The position numbers and the translations under genes are program-made. A stretch of DNA of 64,000 nt from an uncultured Clostridia bacterium (GTDB lineage: Bacteria > Bacillota > Clostridia > Oscillospirales > Acutalibacteraceae). Each line of letters opens with the position of its first letter. Position 1 is the stretch's first letter. The DNA lies in contig CALWIP010000017.1 in the NCBI GenBank assembly GCA_944380775.1, positions 62,001 through 126,000 of the forward strand. The letters run 5' to 3'. Shown in pieces: positions 1 through 9,540 of this stretch. The notes under the pieces are model-generated. The model was not told where the DNA came from. It saw only the letters and a program-made list of their open reading frames with translations, and did no database searches.

Positions 1-1945
1 GGGGCAGTTTATTGTTGAGCACTTTGATAAGCGCAGCCCGCGCCTGTTGGATGGTCACATGGGCAAGCTGGGCGCCCGCCATGGTCAAATGGCCGCCGCC
101 GCCCAATTCCTCCATAAGGATCTGGACGTTCACGTCGCCGAGGCTCCGCGCGGAGATATTGATGGAATCCCCCGTTGGGAACATGACGAACGACGCCGTG
201 ACCCCCTGGATGGAAAGCAGCTCGTCCGCCGCCTGCGCCGCCGCAATGCGCACGTCGGGGACGCCGGCGTCGGCTGTGGCAATCGCGCAATTATTATAAA
301 TTTCCGCAGAGGAAACCAACTGATATTTCGCTTTATAGGTGTCGATCGAATTTGAGAACAGCCGTTTGACCTCCACGGTGTCTGCGCCGCGGCGGCGCAG
401 GTAAGCGGCCGCCTCAAAGGTGCGCACACCCGTTTTCAGAACAAAATTCTTGGTGTCCAACATAATGCCGGAAAGCAGCGCCTCCGCTTCCAGGCGGCTG
501 AGCGTATTTTCCCCGAAGTACTGTACAAGCTCTGTGACCATTTCTGAGGCGGAGCTGGCGTACGGCTCATGGTAAAACACCAGCGCGTTGCCAATGCGCT
601 TGACCATCATCCGGTGATGGTCGATGACAACCACTCGCGGCGAGAGCTCAAGCAGCTCGTTGCTCTCTACAAAATCCTGGGAATGCGTGTCCACAACAAT
701 GAGCAGCGTCTTTTCCCCCGCCAGTGGCAACGCTTCTTCCGGGTCAAGGAACACCGGCTCCTCATTTGCCTGTGCAATGCTGTCCACCAGCGCGGAGGCC
801 AGGCTCTGCCGCCGGTTGATGACAATATATGCCGGTTTTTTCAGGCCTTTGCTCACCGCGCTCCACATGCCGACCGCCGAGCCGACGCAGTCGAGGTCAG
901 AAAATTTGTGCCCCATGATGAGGACTTGTTCACTCGCCTTAATGTGGTCCGAGAGCGTGGCCGCAATGACGCGGGTGCGCACCTTGTCGCGTTTCTCCAC
1001 ACCTTTCGAGAGGCCGCCGAAAAATTCGTACTGGTCGTCTTTCTGCTTGATGGCGACCTGGTCGCCGCCGCGGCCCAACGCCATATCCAGCGCCTGGCGC
1101 GCCCAAAGCTCGCTCACCGCTAAAGACGGCGCGCCGCGCCCCACGCCGATGGAGACCGTTGCGCTGCCGTGTTCGCCCGTTTTGATCTCGCGCACCTTGT
1201 CAAGAATTTCAAAGCGCTTTTCAGCGGCTTCCCGCACATGCAGCTCGTCTGTCATAATCAAAAAACGGCTGCCGCTCATGCGTTTCAGGAAGCCGCCCAT
1301 GGTCTGCGACCAATCGCGCAGCACGTTCTCAACCTCAGAGGCGATGCGCGCATCCTCGTTTGCGCTGGTGTTGCGCGCGAGCTCTTCTCGGTTATCAAAT
1401 GTCACGAGCGCCACAATGGGGCGGCTCTCGTTGTACCGTCTTTCGACTTCCTTATAATATGTATCGTCCACAAAGTACAGGATGCCCCCGCCCTCCGTGG
1501 CTACGGCGAACACGGTGAATTTCTTCTCCCCGATGCTGACGTTGCTGCCGCCGCCCTCGTACACCTCTTCCAGCGTCTTAGGGGCGAGCAGCTTGCAGAT
1601 GTTTTCTCCATACATCTCCTGCCCGCCGCCAATGCCCTGGGAAAACGCGTCGTTTACCCAGACAATGTCGCCGGAATCGCCGACAACCGCCGTGGGCATG
1701 GAGAAATCCTGCAAAGAGCGGTATTCCGCACCGGTGAGCACTTTTTGCGCGGCGCTCACCGCCGTGCGCACGTGCGCGCGGAACGACGACACCGCCAGGG
1801 TAATCGCCAGGATGCCCAAAGCGCAGAGGATCATCTCCACATAGAACACAAAGCTGTTGTAAAACCAGCTAAACGCCGCCGTTACCAGCATGACCGCCAC
1901 AAGGAGATAGAATACCGGGGAAGCAACCCATACTTTTCGTTTCAC
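1..1945 (-). CDS. gdpP: Cyclic-di-AMP phosphodiesterase GdpP (3' end cut by window)
   Basis: Membrane-bound DHH/DHHA1 phosphodiesterase that hydrolyses the second messenger c-di-AMP. About 648 codons are visible. The N-terminus has two hydrophobic segments (about residues 10-50), then a PAS-like region and a GGDEF-like region. The DHH motifs follow in order: MGHKFSDLD, VDTH, IDHHR (near base 615) and GIMLDTKNF. The DHHA1 signature GGGGHLTMAGAQ lies near bases 75-115, so only a short C-terminal tail is missing. The start is GTG at 1945, with an AAAGGAGG site 8 bases upstream. It begins 40 bases after the RNase J stop and is probably cotranscribed with it. Family assignment is firm; substrate is inferred from the domain order. 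Confidence 0.95.
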   Translation of the reverse strand, partial: MKRKVWVASPVFYLLVAVMLVTAAFSWFYNSFVFYVEMILCALGILAITLAVSSFRAHVRTAVSAAQKVLTGAEYRSLQDFSMPTAVVGDSGDIVWVNDAFSQGIGGGQEMYGENICKLLAPKTLEEVYEGGGSNVSIGEKKFTVFAVATEGGGILYFVDDTYYKEVERRYNESRPIVALVTFDNREELARNTSANEDARIASEVENVLRDWSQTMGGFLKRMSGSRFLIMTDELHVREAAEKRFEILDKVREIKTGEHGSATVSIGVGRGAPSLAVSELWARQALDMALGRGGDQVAIKQKDDQYEFFGGLSKGVEKRDKVRTRVIAATLSDHIKASEQVLIMGHKFSDLDCVGSAVGMWSAVSKGLKKPAYIVINRRQSLASALVDSIAQANEEPVFLDPEEALPLAGEKTLLIVVDTHSQDFVESNELLELSPRVVVIDHHRMMVKRIGNALVFYHEPYASSASEMVTELVQYFGENTLSRLEAEALLSGIMLDTKNFVLKTGVRTFEAAAYLRRRGADTVEVKRLFSNSIDTYKAKYQLVSSAEIYNNCAIATADAGVPDVRIAAAQAADELLSIQGVTASFVMFPTGDSINISARSLGDVNVQILMEELGGGGHLTMAGAQLAHVTIQQARAALIKVLNNKLP

Positions 1946-1985
1946 AAAGCATCCTCCTTTTCAGAGCGCACCCCAAAGGCCGCCC

Positions 1986-3962
1986 TTACACTTCCATGAT
2001 GATCGGGAGGATCATCGGGCTGCGGCGCGTGCGGTCATACAACAAGCGCGACAGCTCGTCTTTGACGCGCGTTTTTAGGGTTCCCCAGTCGCGCACGCCT
2101 TGGTCCGCGTTGCGTTCGATCACCTCGTACACCAGGTCCTTCGCCTCTTCAAGAAGCGGCTCAGATTCCCTGACATAGACAAACCCTCGGGAGACCAGGT
2201 CCGGGCCGGCCACCACATGGCGGTCCTCCGAGCGGAGCGTACATACCACCACAATCAGGCCGTCTTCTGCGAGGTGTTTGCGGTCCCGCAGAACAATGCT
2301 GCCCACATCTCCCACGCCAAGACCGTCCACCAGCACGCGGCCGGCCGGGACGGGCGGCAGCGGCTTCATGTACGCCTCGTTGATCTCCAGCACATCCCCG
2401 ATGTTCCCGATATAAATACGGCTCGGGTCCATTCCCATCGAGCGGGAAAGCGCCGCATGCTTTTGCAGATGCTTTTGCTCGCCGTGCACCGGGATAAAAT
2501 ATTTTGGCTTCACAATCCCCTGCAGGATCTTCAGTTCCTCTTGGCAGGCATGACCGGAAACGTGCACTTCGTACATCGATTCATAAATGACTTCGCAGCC
2601 GCGCTTGAGAAGCTCGTCAACCACGTTGCCGACCGTTTTCTCGTTGCCGGGGATCGGCCTGGCGGAAATAATAATGAAGTCGTTCGGGCCAACCTCCACT
2701 TTGCGGTGATCCGCAAATGCCATGCGCGAAAGCGCAGACATCGGTTCGCCCTGGCTGCCTGTGGTCACCAGCACGATTTGGTCGTCGGTGTAGCGGTGAA
2801 TCATATCGATATCGATCAACACGCCGTCCGGCACATGAAGGTAACCCAATTCTACCGCGATGCCCATCACGTTGAGCATGCTGCGGCCGGAAAGCGCCAC
2901 TTTGCGCCCATAGCGCACAGCGCAGTCGATGATCTGCTGCACGCGGCTAATGTTCGAGGCGAACGTCGCGATGATGATCCGCTTTTTCCCCGCGCGGTTG
3001 AACAGGTTGTCAAACGTGCGGTCGATGTTGCGCTCCGTCATGGTGTAGCCGGGCCGTTCCGCGTTTGTGGAATCTGCAAGGAGCGCCAAAACGCCCTCCT
3101 GCCCAAGCTCTGCAAAGCGTCCGAGGTCGATCATCTCGCCCCAGATCGGCGTACAGTCGATCTTGAAGTCGCCCGTGTGCACGAGCGTACCGGCAGGGGA
3201 ATGGATCGCCAGCGCAACCGCGTCCGGAACCGAGTGGTTCACATGGATAAATTCCACTGCCATGCAGCCCAGCCGGATGGTTTGGCCCGGGCGCACGACG
3301 TTCATGCGCACCTTGCCGGTGAGGCCGTGCTCTTTGAACTTGGCCTCTACCAACCCCAGCGTGAGCGACGTGCCATAGAGCGGCACGTTCATCTTTTTCT
3401 CCAGATACGGCACCGCGCCGATGTGGTCCTCATGGCCGTGCGTGAGCACCACGCCGCGGATGCGCGCCGCGTTCTTCTCCAAAAAACTGAAATCAGGCAG
3501 CACCAGGTCGACGCCGAGCATATCGCCGTCCGGGAACGCCATGCCGCAGTCCACAACGACCATGTCCCCTTCGCACTCGACGACAGTCAGGTTTTTGCCA
3601 ATCTCATTGAGGCCGCCAAGGAAATACAGCCGGAAAGACGGCTTCTCCTGCCGCCCGCGCCCGCGGGTCTCCCGCTTGACCGCCTGACGGCTCACCAACA
3701 TCTCCTTGGGCACCGGGGTCTGGTATTGCAGCACGGCGGTCTTCTCTTCCTGGCGCCCGCGCGGCTTTTTGCCGGCCGTACGGCTTTTCGCCGTTTTGGC
3801 CGCCGCCTTTTTGGCTTCCTGCTCCGTTTTTTCCTCCGCCGCCTTGCGCGTGCGCCTGGGCAGCTCAATCTTCTGGTACAGGGCGGCCTTCTTCGGCGCC
3901 GCCTTTTTCTTTCCCTTTTCGTCCTTTGACGGCTTTTCTGCTTTTTCGTTTTTTTGCGTCAC
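1986..3962 (-). CDS. rnj: Ribonuclease J with long basic N-terminal tail
   Basis: Metallo-beta-lactamase/beta-CASP RNase of mRNA decay and RNA maturation, 658 aa. The zinc motif HTHGHEDHIGAVPY, later HTGDFKID and the beta-CASP region (GSQGEPMSALSRMA, PVHGEQKHL) are all present. RNase J proteins are usually about 555 aa. The excess is an N-terminal stretch of roughly 100 residues rich in Lys, Ala, Glu and Arg before the core starts near RLYFLGGLNEIGKN. The GTG start at 3962 has GGAGG 7 bases upstream. A promoter at 4216-4244 implies a leader of about 250 nt. gdpP follows in the same direction. Confidence 0.95.
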   Translation of the reverse strand: MTQKNEKAEKPSKDEKGKKKAAPKKAALYQKIELPRRTRKAAEEKTEQEAKKAAAKTAKSRTAGKKPRGRQEEKTAVLQYQTPVPKEMLVSRQAVKRETRGRGRQEKPSFRLYFLGGLNEIGKNLTVVECEGDMVVVDCGMAFPDGDMLGVDLVLPDFSFLEKNAARIRGVVLTHGHEDHIGAVPYLEKKMNVPLYGTSLTLGLVEAKFKEHGLTGKVRMNVVRPGQTIRLGCMAVEFIHVNHSVPDAVALAIHSPAGTLVHTGDFKIDCTPIWGEMIDLGRFAELGQEGVLALLADSTNAERPGYTMTERNIDRTFDNLFNRAGKKRIIIATFASNISRVQQIIDCAVRYGRKVALSGRSMLNVMGIAVELGYLHVPDGVLIDIDMIHRYTDDQIVLVTTGSQGEPMSALSRMAFADHRKVEVGPNDFIIISARPIPGNEKTVGNVVDELLKRGCEVIYESMYEVHVSGHACQEELKILQGIVKPKYFIPVHGEQKHLQKHAALSRSMGMDPSRIYIGNIGDVLEINEAYMKPLPPVPAGRVLVDGLGVGDVGSIVLRDRKHLAEDGLIVVVCTLRSEDRHVVAGPDLVSRGFVYVRESEPLLEEAKDLVYEVIERNADQGVRDWGTLKTRVKDELSRLLYDRTRRSPMILPIIMEV

Positions 3963-4215
3963 AAAACAACCTCCATTTTCTTCTCCGGCATAACCGTCCT
4001 AAAGCCCGCGCCATAAACGGCCTGCGCGGGCGTTCCTCTCTGTTTTTTCGGTTTGGTTCGCTTCTGGTCTCTATCCTAATCGCGTCCACGCGAAAACGGT
4101 CATGCTGAATCATTACTCCGCCTGCGCCTACGGCGCCGTGCGTATTCTCAAAACCCCCGCCTGGTGGTGCGCCTTCCGGCCCCGCCGGGAGTTAGAAAGA
4201 CTGACGTTTGCTCTT

Positions 4216-4244
4216 ATTGTACCGTGATTCCCAGAATGTGTCAA
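4216..4244 (-). promoter_or_regulatory. Sigma-A type promoter of rnj-gdpP
   Basis: On the minus strand, -35 TTGACA (4244-4239), a 17-base spacer and -10 TACAAT (4221-4216). Transcription would begin near 4209 and leave about 245 nt before the GTG of rnj. No aptamer was recognised in that leader. Confidence 0.75.
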
Positions 4245-4316
4245 GTCGAACGGCCGCCCTGGAAGCCGGGCCTTTCTTTTTTAGGATATCCCTTCCGCCC
4301 GTGGCTATTCGAGCCG

Positions 4317-4345
4317 TTGCCATCTACCCTTTGATTTGTTATAAT
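4317..4345 (+). promoter_or_regulatory. Promoter of rnhA
   Basis: TTGCCA (4317-4322), 17-base spacer, TATAAT (4340-4345), with the rnhA start 57 bases downstream. It is divergent from the rnj promoter. The interval 3963-4401 holds these two promoters and no clear gene. Confidence 0.7.
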
Positions 4346-4401
4346 ACCCGCAGGAAGACCGCAACGCAGAGGGAATTGCCCTCAGAAAGGTTTGCTGAAG
4401 G

Positions 4402-4842
4402 ATGAAACATGTCGATATCTTTACGGACGGGGCGTGCTCCGGGAACCCCGGCCCCGGCGGTTGGGGCGCAATCCTGCGCTACCAGGCGCACCAAAAGGAG
4501 ATCTCCGGCGGAGACCCCTCTACAACCAACAACCGCATGGAGCTCTGCGCCGTCATCGAGGCGCTGCGCCTGCTCAAGGAGCCGTGCGAGGTAACCCTCC
4601 ACAGCGATTCCCAGTACGTTTGCAACGCAATTGAAAAAGGTTGGGCGCGCAAATGGGAGCGCAACCACTGGATGCGCAACCCACGGGAGCCTGCGCTCAA
4701 TGTAGACCTCTGGGAACAGCTTCTCCCTCTTTTGGACCGCCACCGCGTGACCGTCGTGTGGATTAAAGGCCATGCCGGACACCCGGAAAACGAGCGCTGC
4801 GACCGGCTGGCAGTCGCCGCGGCGGAGCGCGCCCGCTTTTAG
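4402..4842 (+). CDS. rnhA: Ribonuclease HI
   Basis: Degrades the RNA strand of RNA-DNA hybrids (R-loops, primers). 146 aa, the usual length for bacterial RNase HI. It opens with [18 protein letters not shown], carrying the first catalytic Asp. The Glu of [12 protein letters not shown], the Asp of LHSDSQYV and the C-terminal [15 protein letters not shown] with the last Asp complete the DEDD set. The start is ATG at 4402. A separate promoter lies upstream, and the next gene has its own promoter, so it is probably monocistronic. Confidence 0.96.
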   Translation: MKHVDIFTDGACSGNPGPGGWGAILRYQAHQKEISGGDPSTTNNRMELCAVIEALRLLKEPCEVTLHSDSQYVCNAIEKGWARKWERNHWMRNPREPALNVDLWEQLLPLLDRHRVTVVWIKGHAGHPENERCDRLAVAAAERARF

Positions 4843-4878
4843 TTACCTGCCGCAGGGATGAAAATTTTCCATACCCTC

Positions 4879-4907
4879 TTGAAAAGTATACTAAAATGGT
4901 GTATATT
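4879..4907 (+). promoter_or_regulatory. Promoter of iscS-iscU
   Basis: TTGAAA (4879-4884), 17-base spacer, TATATT (4902-4907). Initiation near 4914 rules out the longer possible iscS start at 4896, which lies inside the promoter. Confidence 0.75.
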
Positions 4908-4967
4908 ATGAGGCAGAGGTTCCGCCGCATCCGGTGGAGCGGACGACAAAATCAAAGGGTGAAGAAA

Positions 4968-6155
4968 ATGAAACGATTGGTATATGCAGACAACGCCGCA
5001 ACCACGCCGCTCTCCCCTCGCGTGCTGGAGGCGATGCTGCCTTATTTGCGCGAGGCCTATGGGAACCCTTCGAGCCTCTACGCTCTGGGGCAGGAGGCCA
5101 AAGAGGCCGTGGAACAATCGCGCGCTGCGGTTGCACAGTGCCTTGGAGCCCAGCCGAATGAGATCTATTTCACTTCTGGCGGCAGCGAAAGCGACAACTG
5201 GGCGGTCAAAGGGACGGCCCACCTTCTGGCGAAAAAAGGAAAAAAGCACCTGATCACAACCAAATTTGAGCACCATGCCGTGCTCCACGCGATGGCCGCG
5301 TTGGAAAAGGAAGGGTTCTCCGTCACGTATTTGGACGTGCATGAAAACGGCGTCGTGCTCCCTGAAGAATTGGAGCAAGCCCTGCGTGAAGATACCGCGC
5401 TCGTGAGTGTGATGTATGCGAACAACGAGATTGGCACCATCCAGCCCATTGCAGAGATTGGCGCGGTCTGCAAGCGGCACGGCGTGCTCTTCCACACCGA
5501 CGCAGTGCAGGCAGTCGGTAATCTTACTATTGACGTCAAAGCGCAGAACATCGACATGCTCTCCCTTTCTGCACACAAGTTCCACGGCCCGAAAGGCGTG
5601 GGCGCCCTTTACCTGCGGCGCGGCATCCCGCTGGCGAACCTCATCGACGGTGGAGCGCAGGAACGCGGGCGGCGCGCTGGGACGGAAAATGTAGCAGGGA
5701 TTGTTGGCTTGGGCGCTGCCATTCAGGAGGCATGCGGCGATATGGCGGCGCGCGCCGCGCGGCTAACGGCAATGCGCGACCGGTTGATCGACGGCGTGCT
5801 GAAAATTGAACGTTCCCGTCTGAATGGGGACCGCGCCCGGCGTCTGCCCGGCAACGCGAATTTCTGCTTTGAAGGCATCGAAGGGGAATCCCTGCTGCTG
5901 ATGTTGGACGCGAGCGGCATCGCCGCTTCCTCTGGCTCGGCCTGCACCTCCGGTTCGCTCGACCCCAGCCATGTTCTGCTAGCCATCGGCCTGCCGCATG
6001 CCGTAGCACACGGCTCTCTGCGGATCTCTTTGAGCGGCCAGAATACGGAAGAAGACGTCGATTTTCTTTTGGAAAAACTCCCTCCCATCGTCGCACGCCT
6101 GCGCGCGATGTCGCCGCTTTGGGAGGATATTGTAAACGGAAAAAGCATTTCCTAA
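4968..6155 (+). CDS. iscS: Cysteine desulfurase (NifS/IscS family)
   Basis: PLP enzyme that takes sulfur from cysteine for Fe-S cluster and thiocofactor assembly, 395 aa. It begins [16 protein letters not shown]. The PLP Lys lies in [14 protein letters not shown] and PLP-contact residues in TGGSESDN and HTDAVQ. The mobile-loop cysteine is in [17 protein letters not shown] chose ATG 4968 because it is downstream of the mapped promoter and has AAAGGGTGAAG ahead. iscU follows after 33 bases, so the pair forms a minimal ISC-type system. No IscR-type regulator is adjacent. Confidence 0.95.
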   Translation: MKRLVYADNAATTPLSPRVLEAMLPYLREAYGNPSSLYALGQEAKEAVEQSRAAVAQCLGAQPNEIYFTSGGSESDNWAVKGTAHLLAKKGKKHLITTKFEHHAVLHAMAALEKEGFSVTYLDVHENGVVLPEELEQALREDTALVSVMYANNEIGTIQPIAEIGAVCKRHGVLFHTDAVQAVGNLTIDVKAQNIDMLSLSAHKFHGPKGVGALYLRRGIPLANLIDGGAQERGRRAGTENVAGIVGLGAAIQEACGDMAARAARLTAMRDRLIDGVLKIERSRLNGDRARRLPGNANFCFEGIEGESLLLMLDASGIAASSGSACTSGSLDPSHVLLAIGLPHAVAHGSLRISLSGQNTEEDVDFLLEKLPPIVARLRAMSPLWEDIVNGKSIS

Positions 6156-6188
6156 ATAATAGGAACCAATCGAAAGGAGTCACGCAAG

Positions 6189-6626
6189 ATGGCGTACAGC
6201 GAAAAAGTAATGGATCATTTTGCAAACCCGCGCAATGTAGGGGAGCTCCCCGACGCAAACGGCGTCGGCCAGGTGGGCAACCCGAAGTGCGGCGACATTA
6301 TGAAAATGTATCTCAAAGTGGAGGACGGCGTCATTCAGGACGTGAGCTTTAAGACCTTCGGCTGCGGCGCAGCCATCGCGACAAGCTCGATGGCGACGGA
6401 AATGGTCAAGGGCAAAACGGTCGAAGACGCGCTCCAGCTGACAAACAAGGCTGTGATGGAAGCGCTCGACGGCCTGCCGCCCGTCAAAGTCCACTGCTCT
6501 GTCCTGGCAGAACAGGCGATCAAGGCGGCCATCTCCGACTATTATGCCCGCCAAGGCATTGACCCCACGCCAATTGTTGGCGAATTGGAGGAGGATTGCC
6601 ACGCCTGCGGGATCGAGCAAGAATGA
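6189..6626 (+). CDS. iscU: Iron-sulfur cluster scaffold protein IscU/NifU-like
   Basis: Scaffold on which the cysteine desulfurase builds clusters, 145 aa. The three ligand cysteines are in NPKCGDIM, FGCGAAIA and VHCSVLAEQA, and the Asp of the first motif is present. The C-terminus adds EEDCHACGIEQE, a CxxC pair found in many clostridial NifU-like proteins. An AAAGGAGT site precedes ATG 6189. It is the last gene of the iscS operon and is followed by a strong hairpin terminator. Confidence 0.95.
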   Translation: MAYSEKVMDHFANPRNVGELPDANGVGQVGNPKCGDIMKMYLKVEDGVIQDVSFKTFGCGAAIATSSMATEMVKGKTVEDALQLTNKAVMEALDGLPPVKVHCSVLAEQAIKAAISDYYARQGIDPTPIVGELEEDCHACGIEQE

Positions 6627-6652
6627 CCGGATCCCCTCGCGGATAGACCCAA

Positions 6653-6693
6653 AACAGCGCCCTTGCCGGCTGCGGCAAGGGCGCTGTTCTTTC
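6653..6693. terminator. Terminator between iscU and the convergent coiled-coil gene
   Basis: A 15-bp perfect stem (arms 6653-6667 and 6674-6688) around a short loop, ending in a T-rich run on the plus strand. A-rich sequence on the other side lets it serve the convergent gene as well. Confidence 0.85.
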
Positions 6694-6694
6694 G

Positions 6695-7015
6695 TTATTT
6701 TGGGAACTTCACATAAATCAAATTGCCGCACCGGGCGATCGGCCCCGGCGGGACCGCTTCTTCCAGCTGGTCCAACAAGCGAAACACCGCGGCGCGCACC
6801 GCCGTCGCATCCGTTCGCATAGAAGTAATTGCCTCGTTCAGCGCGGCGAGTTTCGCCAACAATTCCTCCTGGGATTCTTGCGCGCTCCGTTTTGCCTCTT
6901 CCATCCTCCGGATCTTCCTGTCCTGGCGGTCCAGGCGTTCCTGCATCCGGCGCAGCTCTTCCCGCAGCGCCTCAATCTCCCCGCAGGCTGTGCCCTTGTC
7001 CGTCTCTTGCATCAT
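6695..7015 (-). CDS. Small coiled-coil protein, function unknown
   Basis: 106 aa, not recognised as a named family. Roughly residues 12-80 are charged and helical, dominated by Glu, Arg, Gln and Lys with heptad-like Leu spacing (for example EIEALREELRRMQERLDRQ). There is no signal peptide or membrane segment. I chose the first ATG of an ATGATG pair at 7015, which has GGAGGGG 7 bases upstream. A longer frame to 7138 lacks a ribosome site. It could be a structural or partner-binding protein. Confidence 0.6.
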   Translation of the reverse strand: MMQETDKGTACGEIEALREELRRMQERLDRQDRKIRRMEEAKRSAQESQEELLAKLAALNEAITSMRTDATAVRAAVFRLLDQLEEAVPPGPIARCGNLIYVKFPK

Positions 7016-7165
7016 CTGGCAGCCCCTCCTTGCCCACGCGCCAGCAAAACCGGCTTTCAAAGTACGTTTTTCCACTTTCAATCCTATTGTACGTCCTTTC
7101 GGTGGAAACGTCAACAAAAATCGCAAAGGAAGCCCCATTTTCGCAAAAGGACGGCGTATGCTCCG

Positions 7166-7717
7166 TTACGGTGCAGGCTTCGGCTTTTTCCGTTTGGCGT
7201 AGCGGTCTTCTTCGCTGAAGATGCAACCGCAATATTTTTGCCGGTAGAGCCCCAGTTCTTTGGCCCGGTCCTGCCCTTCGCGGAAATAAGGGCGGAAATC
7301 GCGGTACAAAAAAGAAACGCCGTATTGCGCCGCGGCGCGTTCGCCAGCCTCTCGCAGCCGTTCGTGCTGCTGGTAGGGGCTGATGAGCAGCGTAGTGGAG
7401 AAGCTGGAAAACCCGTGCTCCGCCGCAAAGGCGGCCGCCGCCTCCATACGCACGCGGTAGCAGTACCCACAGCGGCCGTCAAAATCAGGGTAGACCCCGC
7501 GGATAAATTCCCGCAGGCCGTATTCGTTCCGGATTTCAAGCCGCAAGCCGATGCTTTTCGCATATTCTACGAGCGTGTTTTTCCGCATTTTATATTCCGC
7601 CATCGGATGGATGTTCGGATTATACCAAAACCCAACCGGTTCAATCCCTTCGCTGCGCAGCGTTTCAATGCAGCGGATGGAGCAAGGAGCACAGCAAATA
7701 TGCAGCAGGGTCTCCAA
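7166..7717 (-). CDS. queH: Epoxyqueuosine reductase QueH
   Basis: Catalyses the last step of queuosine tRNA modification, reducing epoxyqueuosine to queuosine. 183 aa, typical for this family (formerly DUF208). Cysteine pairs are seen at HICCAPCS near the N-terminus, RCGYCYRVR centrally and YCGCIFSEEDRY at the C-terminus, matching the family's metal and cluster ligands. I chose TTG 7717 because AGGAGG lies 8 bases upstream and it gives the usual N-terminus (METLLHICCAPC). An in-frame ATG at 7789 would add 24 non-conserved residues and has a weaker site. Confidence 0.92.
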   Translation of the reverse strand: METLLHICCAPCSIRCIETLRSEGIEPVGFWYNPNIHPMAEYKMRKNTLVEYAKSIGLRLEIRNEYGLREFIRGVYPDFDGRCGYCYRVRMEAAAAFAAEHGFSSFSTTLLISPYQQHERLREAGERAAAQYGVSFLYRDFRPYFREGQDRAKELGLYRQKYCGCIFSEEDRYAKRKKPKPAP

Positions 7718-7823
7718 TTGTTTTGCCTCCTTTTCTGGCAGGGCGGCCGTTGAGGAACGCGCAACCGGCAGCTTCTTTCCCCGGGCCATTTTCCCTCTTT
7801 TTCTTCAGAATTTCCTCTCATTC

Positions 7824-8798
7824 TTACCGGTCCCGCGTGGCAGACGGGCGGTAGAGCCAGGGCATCCGGCAAAACGCGAAGACCTGCTTGCGCAACGCGG
7901 GATCTTGCGGCTTTGCCTTTGCCAGGTAGGGATAAAGCCGCTTTTCCCGCATCATGCGTTTGACCTGCGGCACGGAAAGCCCTTCCCTCTGCAAAACGCC
8001 TGCGCAATCCAATAGAGCGCGCGGCAGCGCTTCATCCAGCAGGCAGCGCTGCACTTCTGCGTCGGAAAATTTCCCGTTCATCCAGCCAAGAAGGCGCAAC
8101 GGCGCTTCTGCAAGCTGGAAAATTTTTTCCCCGGCGGGCCGCGTTTTCCCCTGTTTCCACTCGAGATCCTCTTCCCGCACGAGCAGGACCGGCGCCTGCG
8201 TCACACGGGGCGACGCCGCCAAGCAGCGCAGTAAAAAGTCCTCCTGGTAACCGTAAGCGCCTTCTTCCCAAAAACGCAGCCGCCGCGCCTGCAAAAAAGA
8301 GCGCCGCACCAAAAGAGACGGCAGGTCAAGCGGCAGCGTCCCTTTTAACCGCTCCTTCAAAAAATCGCCTGCGGACGGCTTTTTGACCACGCTGCTCTGG
8401 ATCATGCGCCGTTCCGCCTGTTTGACGGCGGTCTCCGCCGCGCAGCCAAAAACCAAGTCCGCGCCGGTCTTTTCCGCCGCGTCACAGCACGCTTCCCAAC
8501 AGCCGCGGTATAAACGCCGGGCAAATCCAAAGCAGAGAAACTCTCCGCTGGCGCGCTGCAACCCCGTGTTGAGCGCAGCCGGGACAGCGCCCTCCCCATT
8601 TTGGATGACGCAGCCATGCAGGCGGTATTCCTTCAAAAGCTGGACGCCTTCCCACACGGTGGCGTCCTGCGAACCCATATCCAGGATAAAAAACTCGGTC
8701 TCCCGGGCGGCGCACTGCGAGAGAAAAAAGCGCAACAAGCCCGGCAGCTCGTTTTCCATATTTTTCACAGGAATCAAAACGGATAGCTCCACCGGCAT
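7824..8798 (-). CDS. Family 2 glycosyltransferase
   Basis: 324 aa. The N-terminus ELSVLIPVKNMENELPGLL and ILDMGSQDAT match the nucleotide-binding start of GT-A glycosyltransferases. GEGAVPAALNTGLQRASGE matches the region before the metal motif. The usual DxD is not obvious: where DADD is expected the sequence reads LCFGFARRLY, so activity is uncertain. There are no membrane segments. AGGAGGG precedes ATG 8798. It is cytosolic, probably adding a sugar to a cell-surface glycan, but no sugar genes adjoin it. Confidence 0.75.
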   Translation of the reverse strand: MPVELSVLIPVKNMENELPGLLRFFLSQCAARETEFFILDMGSQDATVWEGVQLLKEYRLHGCVIQNGEGAVPAALNTGLQRASGEFLCFGFARRLYRGCWEACCDAAEKTGADLVFGCAAETAVKQAERRMIQSSVVKKPSAGDFLKERLKGTLPLDLPSLLVRRSFLQARRLRFWEEGAYGYQEDFLLRCLAASPRVTQAPVLLVREEDLEWKQGKTRPAGEKIFQLAEAPLRLLGWMNGKFSDAEVQRCLLDEALPRALLDCAGVLQREGLSVPQVKRMMREKRLYPYLAKAKPQDPALRKQVFAFCRMPWLYRPSATRDR

Positions 8799-8842
8799 AT
8801 CTCGTCCCTCCTAAATCCGCGCGGTTTCCGCGCTTCCCTGCT

Positions 8843-8848
8843 ATTATA
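8843..8848 (-). promoter_or_regulatory. Probable -10 box for the GT2 gene
   Basis: TATAAT on the minus strand, about 45 bases upstream of the start at 8798. A clear -35 is not visible, so this is tentative. Confidence 0.4.
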
Positions 8849-8977
8849 GCACGTTTCTCAGAGAAAAAAAGAGGATCCCGTGAAAGAACCTGCAAAAAAA
8901 CAGACGTACCCCTCGGCCTGTATAAATCCCATCTGTGCCGCATATTCTGACTTCAGAATGAAAGAGGGGGGCTTGTA

Positions 8978-9457
8978 ATGCGCTTTGGGGTCATCAAGGG
9001 GAAGCTACTGCTATTTTGCCTTGCCGTACCGCTCGCCGCCGGCGGGATCTCCGGCTTTTTAATCCGAGACAGCACCGCCGCTTACGCAGAAATGGAGCGT
9101 CCGCCATTTTCCCCGCCCGGCGTGGTCTTCCCCATTGTCTGGACCGTCCTTTATCTGCTGATGGGGGTCTCCTGTTACATCGCTGCGCGCGTCCCACGGC
9201 GGCCTAAGCGCGCCGTGTTCGCGCTTTATGCTCTCCAGCTTGCGGTTAATTTCCTTTGGCCGCTGGTGTTTTTTTGTCAAAAGGAGCTCCTTCTCGCGTT
9301 TGTCCTCCTTGTCCTCCTCTGGGGCCTCGTGCTGCTGATGATCTTCGCCTTCTCTGCGCTGGATCGAAAAGCGGCGCTGCTACAGATCCCTTATCTGTTA
9401 TGGCTCACGTTCGCCGGATATTTGAACTGGGGCATCTATCTGCTCAACCCTGCGTAA
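8978..9457 (+). CDS. tspO: TspO/MBR family membrane protein
   Basis: Five-helix membrane protein of the translocator/peripheral-type benzodiazepine receptor family, linked to tetrapyrrole binding and stress responses. 159 aa. Family marks are the proline-rich ERPPFSPPGVVFPIVWTVLYLLMG, split here as ERPPFSPPG and FPIVWTVLY, then AVNFLWPLVFF and a late YLLWLTFAGYLNWGIYLLN. The AGAGGGGGG site precedes ATG 8978. The exact ligand cannot be read from sequence. It stands alone in transcription, between a divergent GT2 gene and a small protein. Confidence 0.93.
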   Translation: MRFGVIKGKLLLFCLAVPLAAGGISGFLIRDSTAAYAEMERPPFSPPGVVFPIVWTVLYLLMGVSCYIAARVPRRPKRAVFALYALQLAVNFLWPLVFFCQKELLLAFVLLVLLWGLVLLMIFAFSALDRKAALLQIPYLLWLTFAGYLNWGIYLLNPA

Positions 9458-9540
9458 GCGCATATCCCCCACCGGCGGCGGCATACTAAAAGAGGTCCCT
9501 CGTGGACCTGCCGAAATTTGCATGAAAGGGGCCTCAATCA

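Noticed and set aside
2100..3929. A 609-codon open frame on the plus strand
   Set aside because: It is antisense to RNase J, has no homology, is rich in His/Arg/Ala as expected from reverse reading of GC-rich codons, and lacks a ribosome site.
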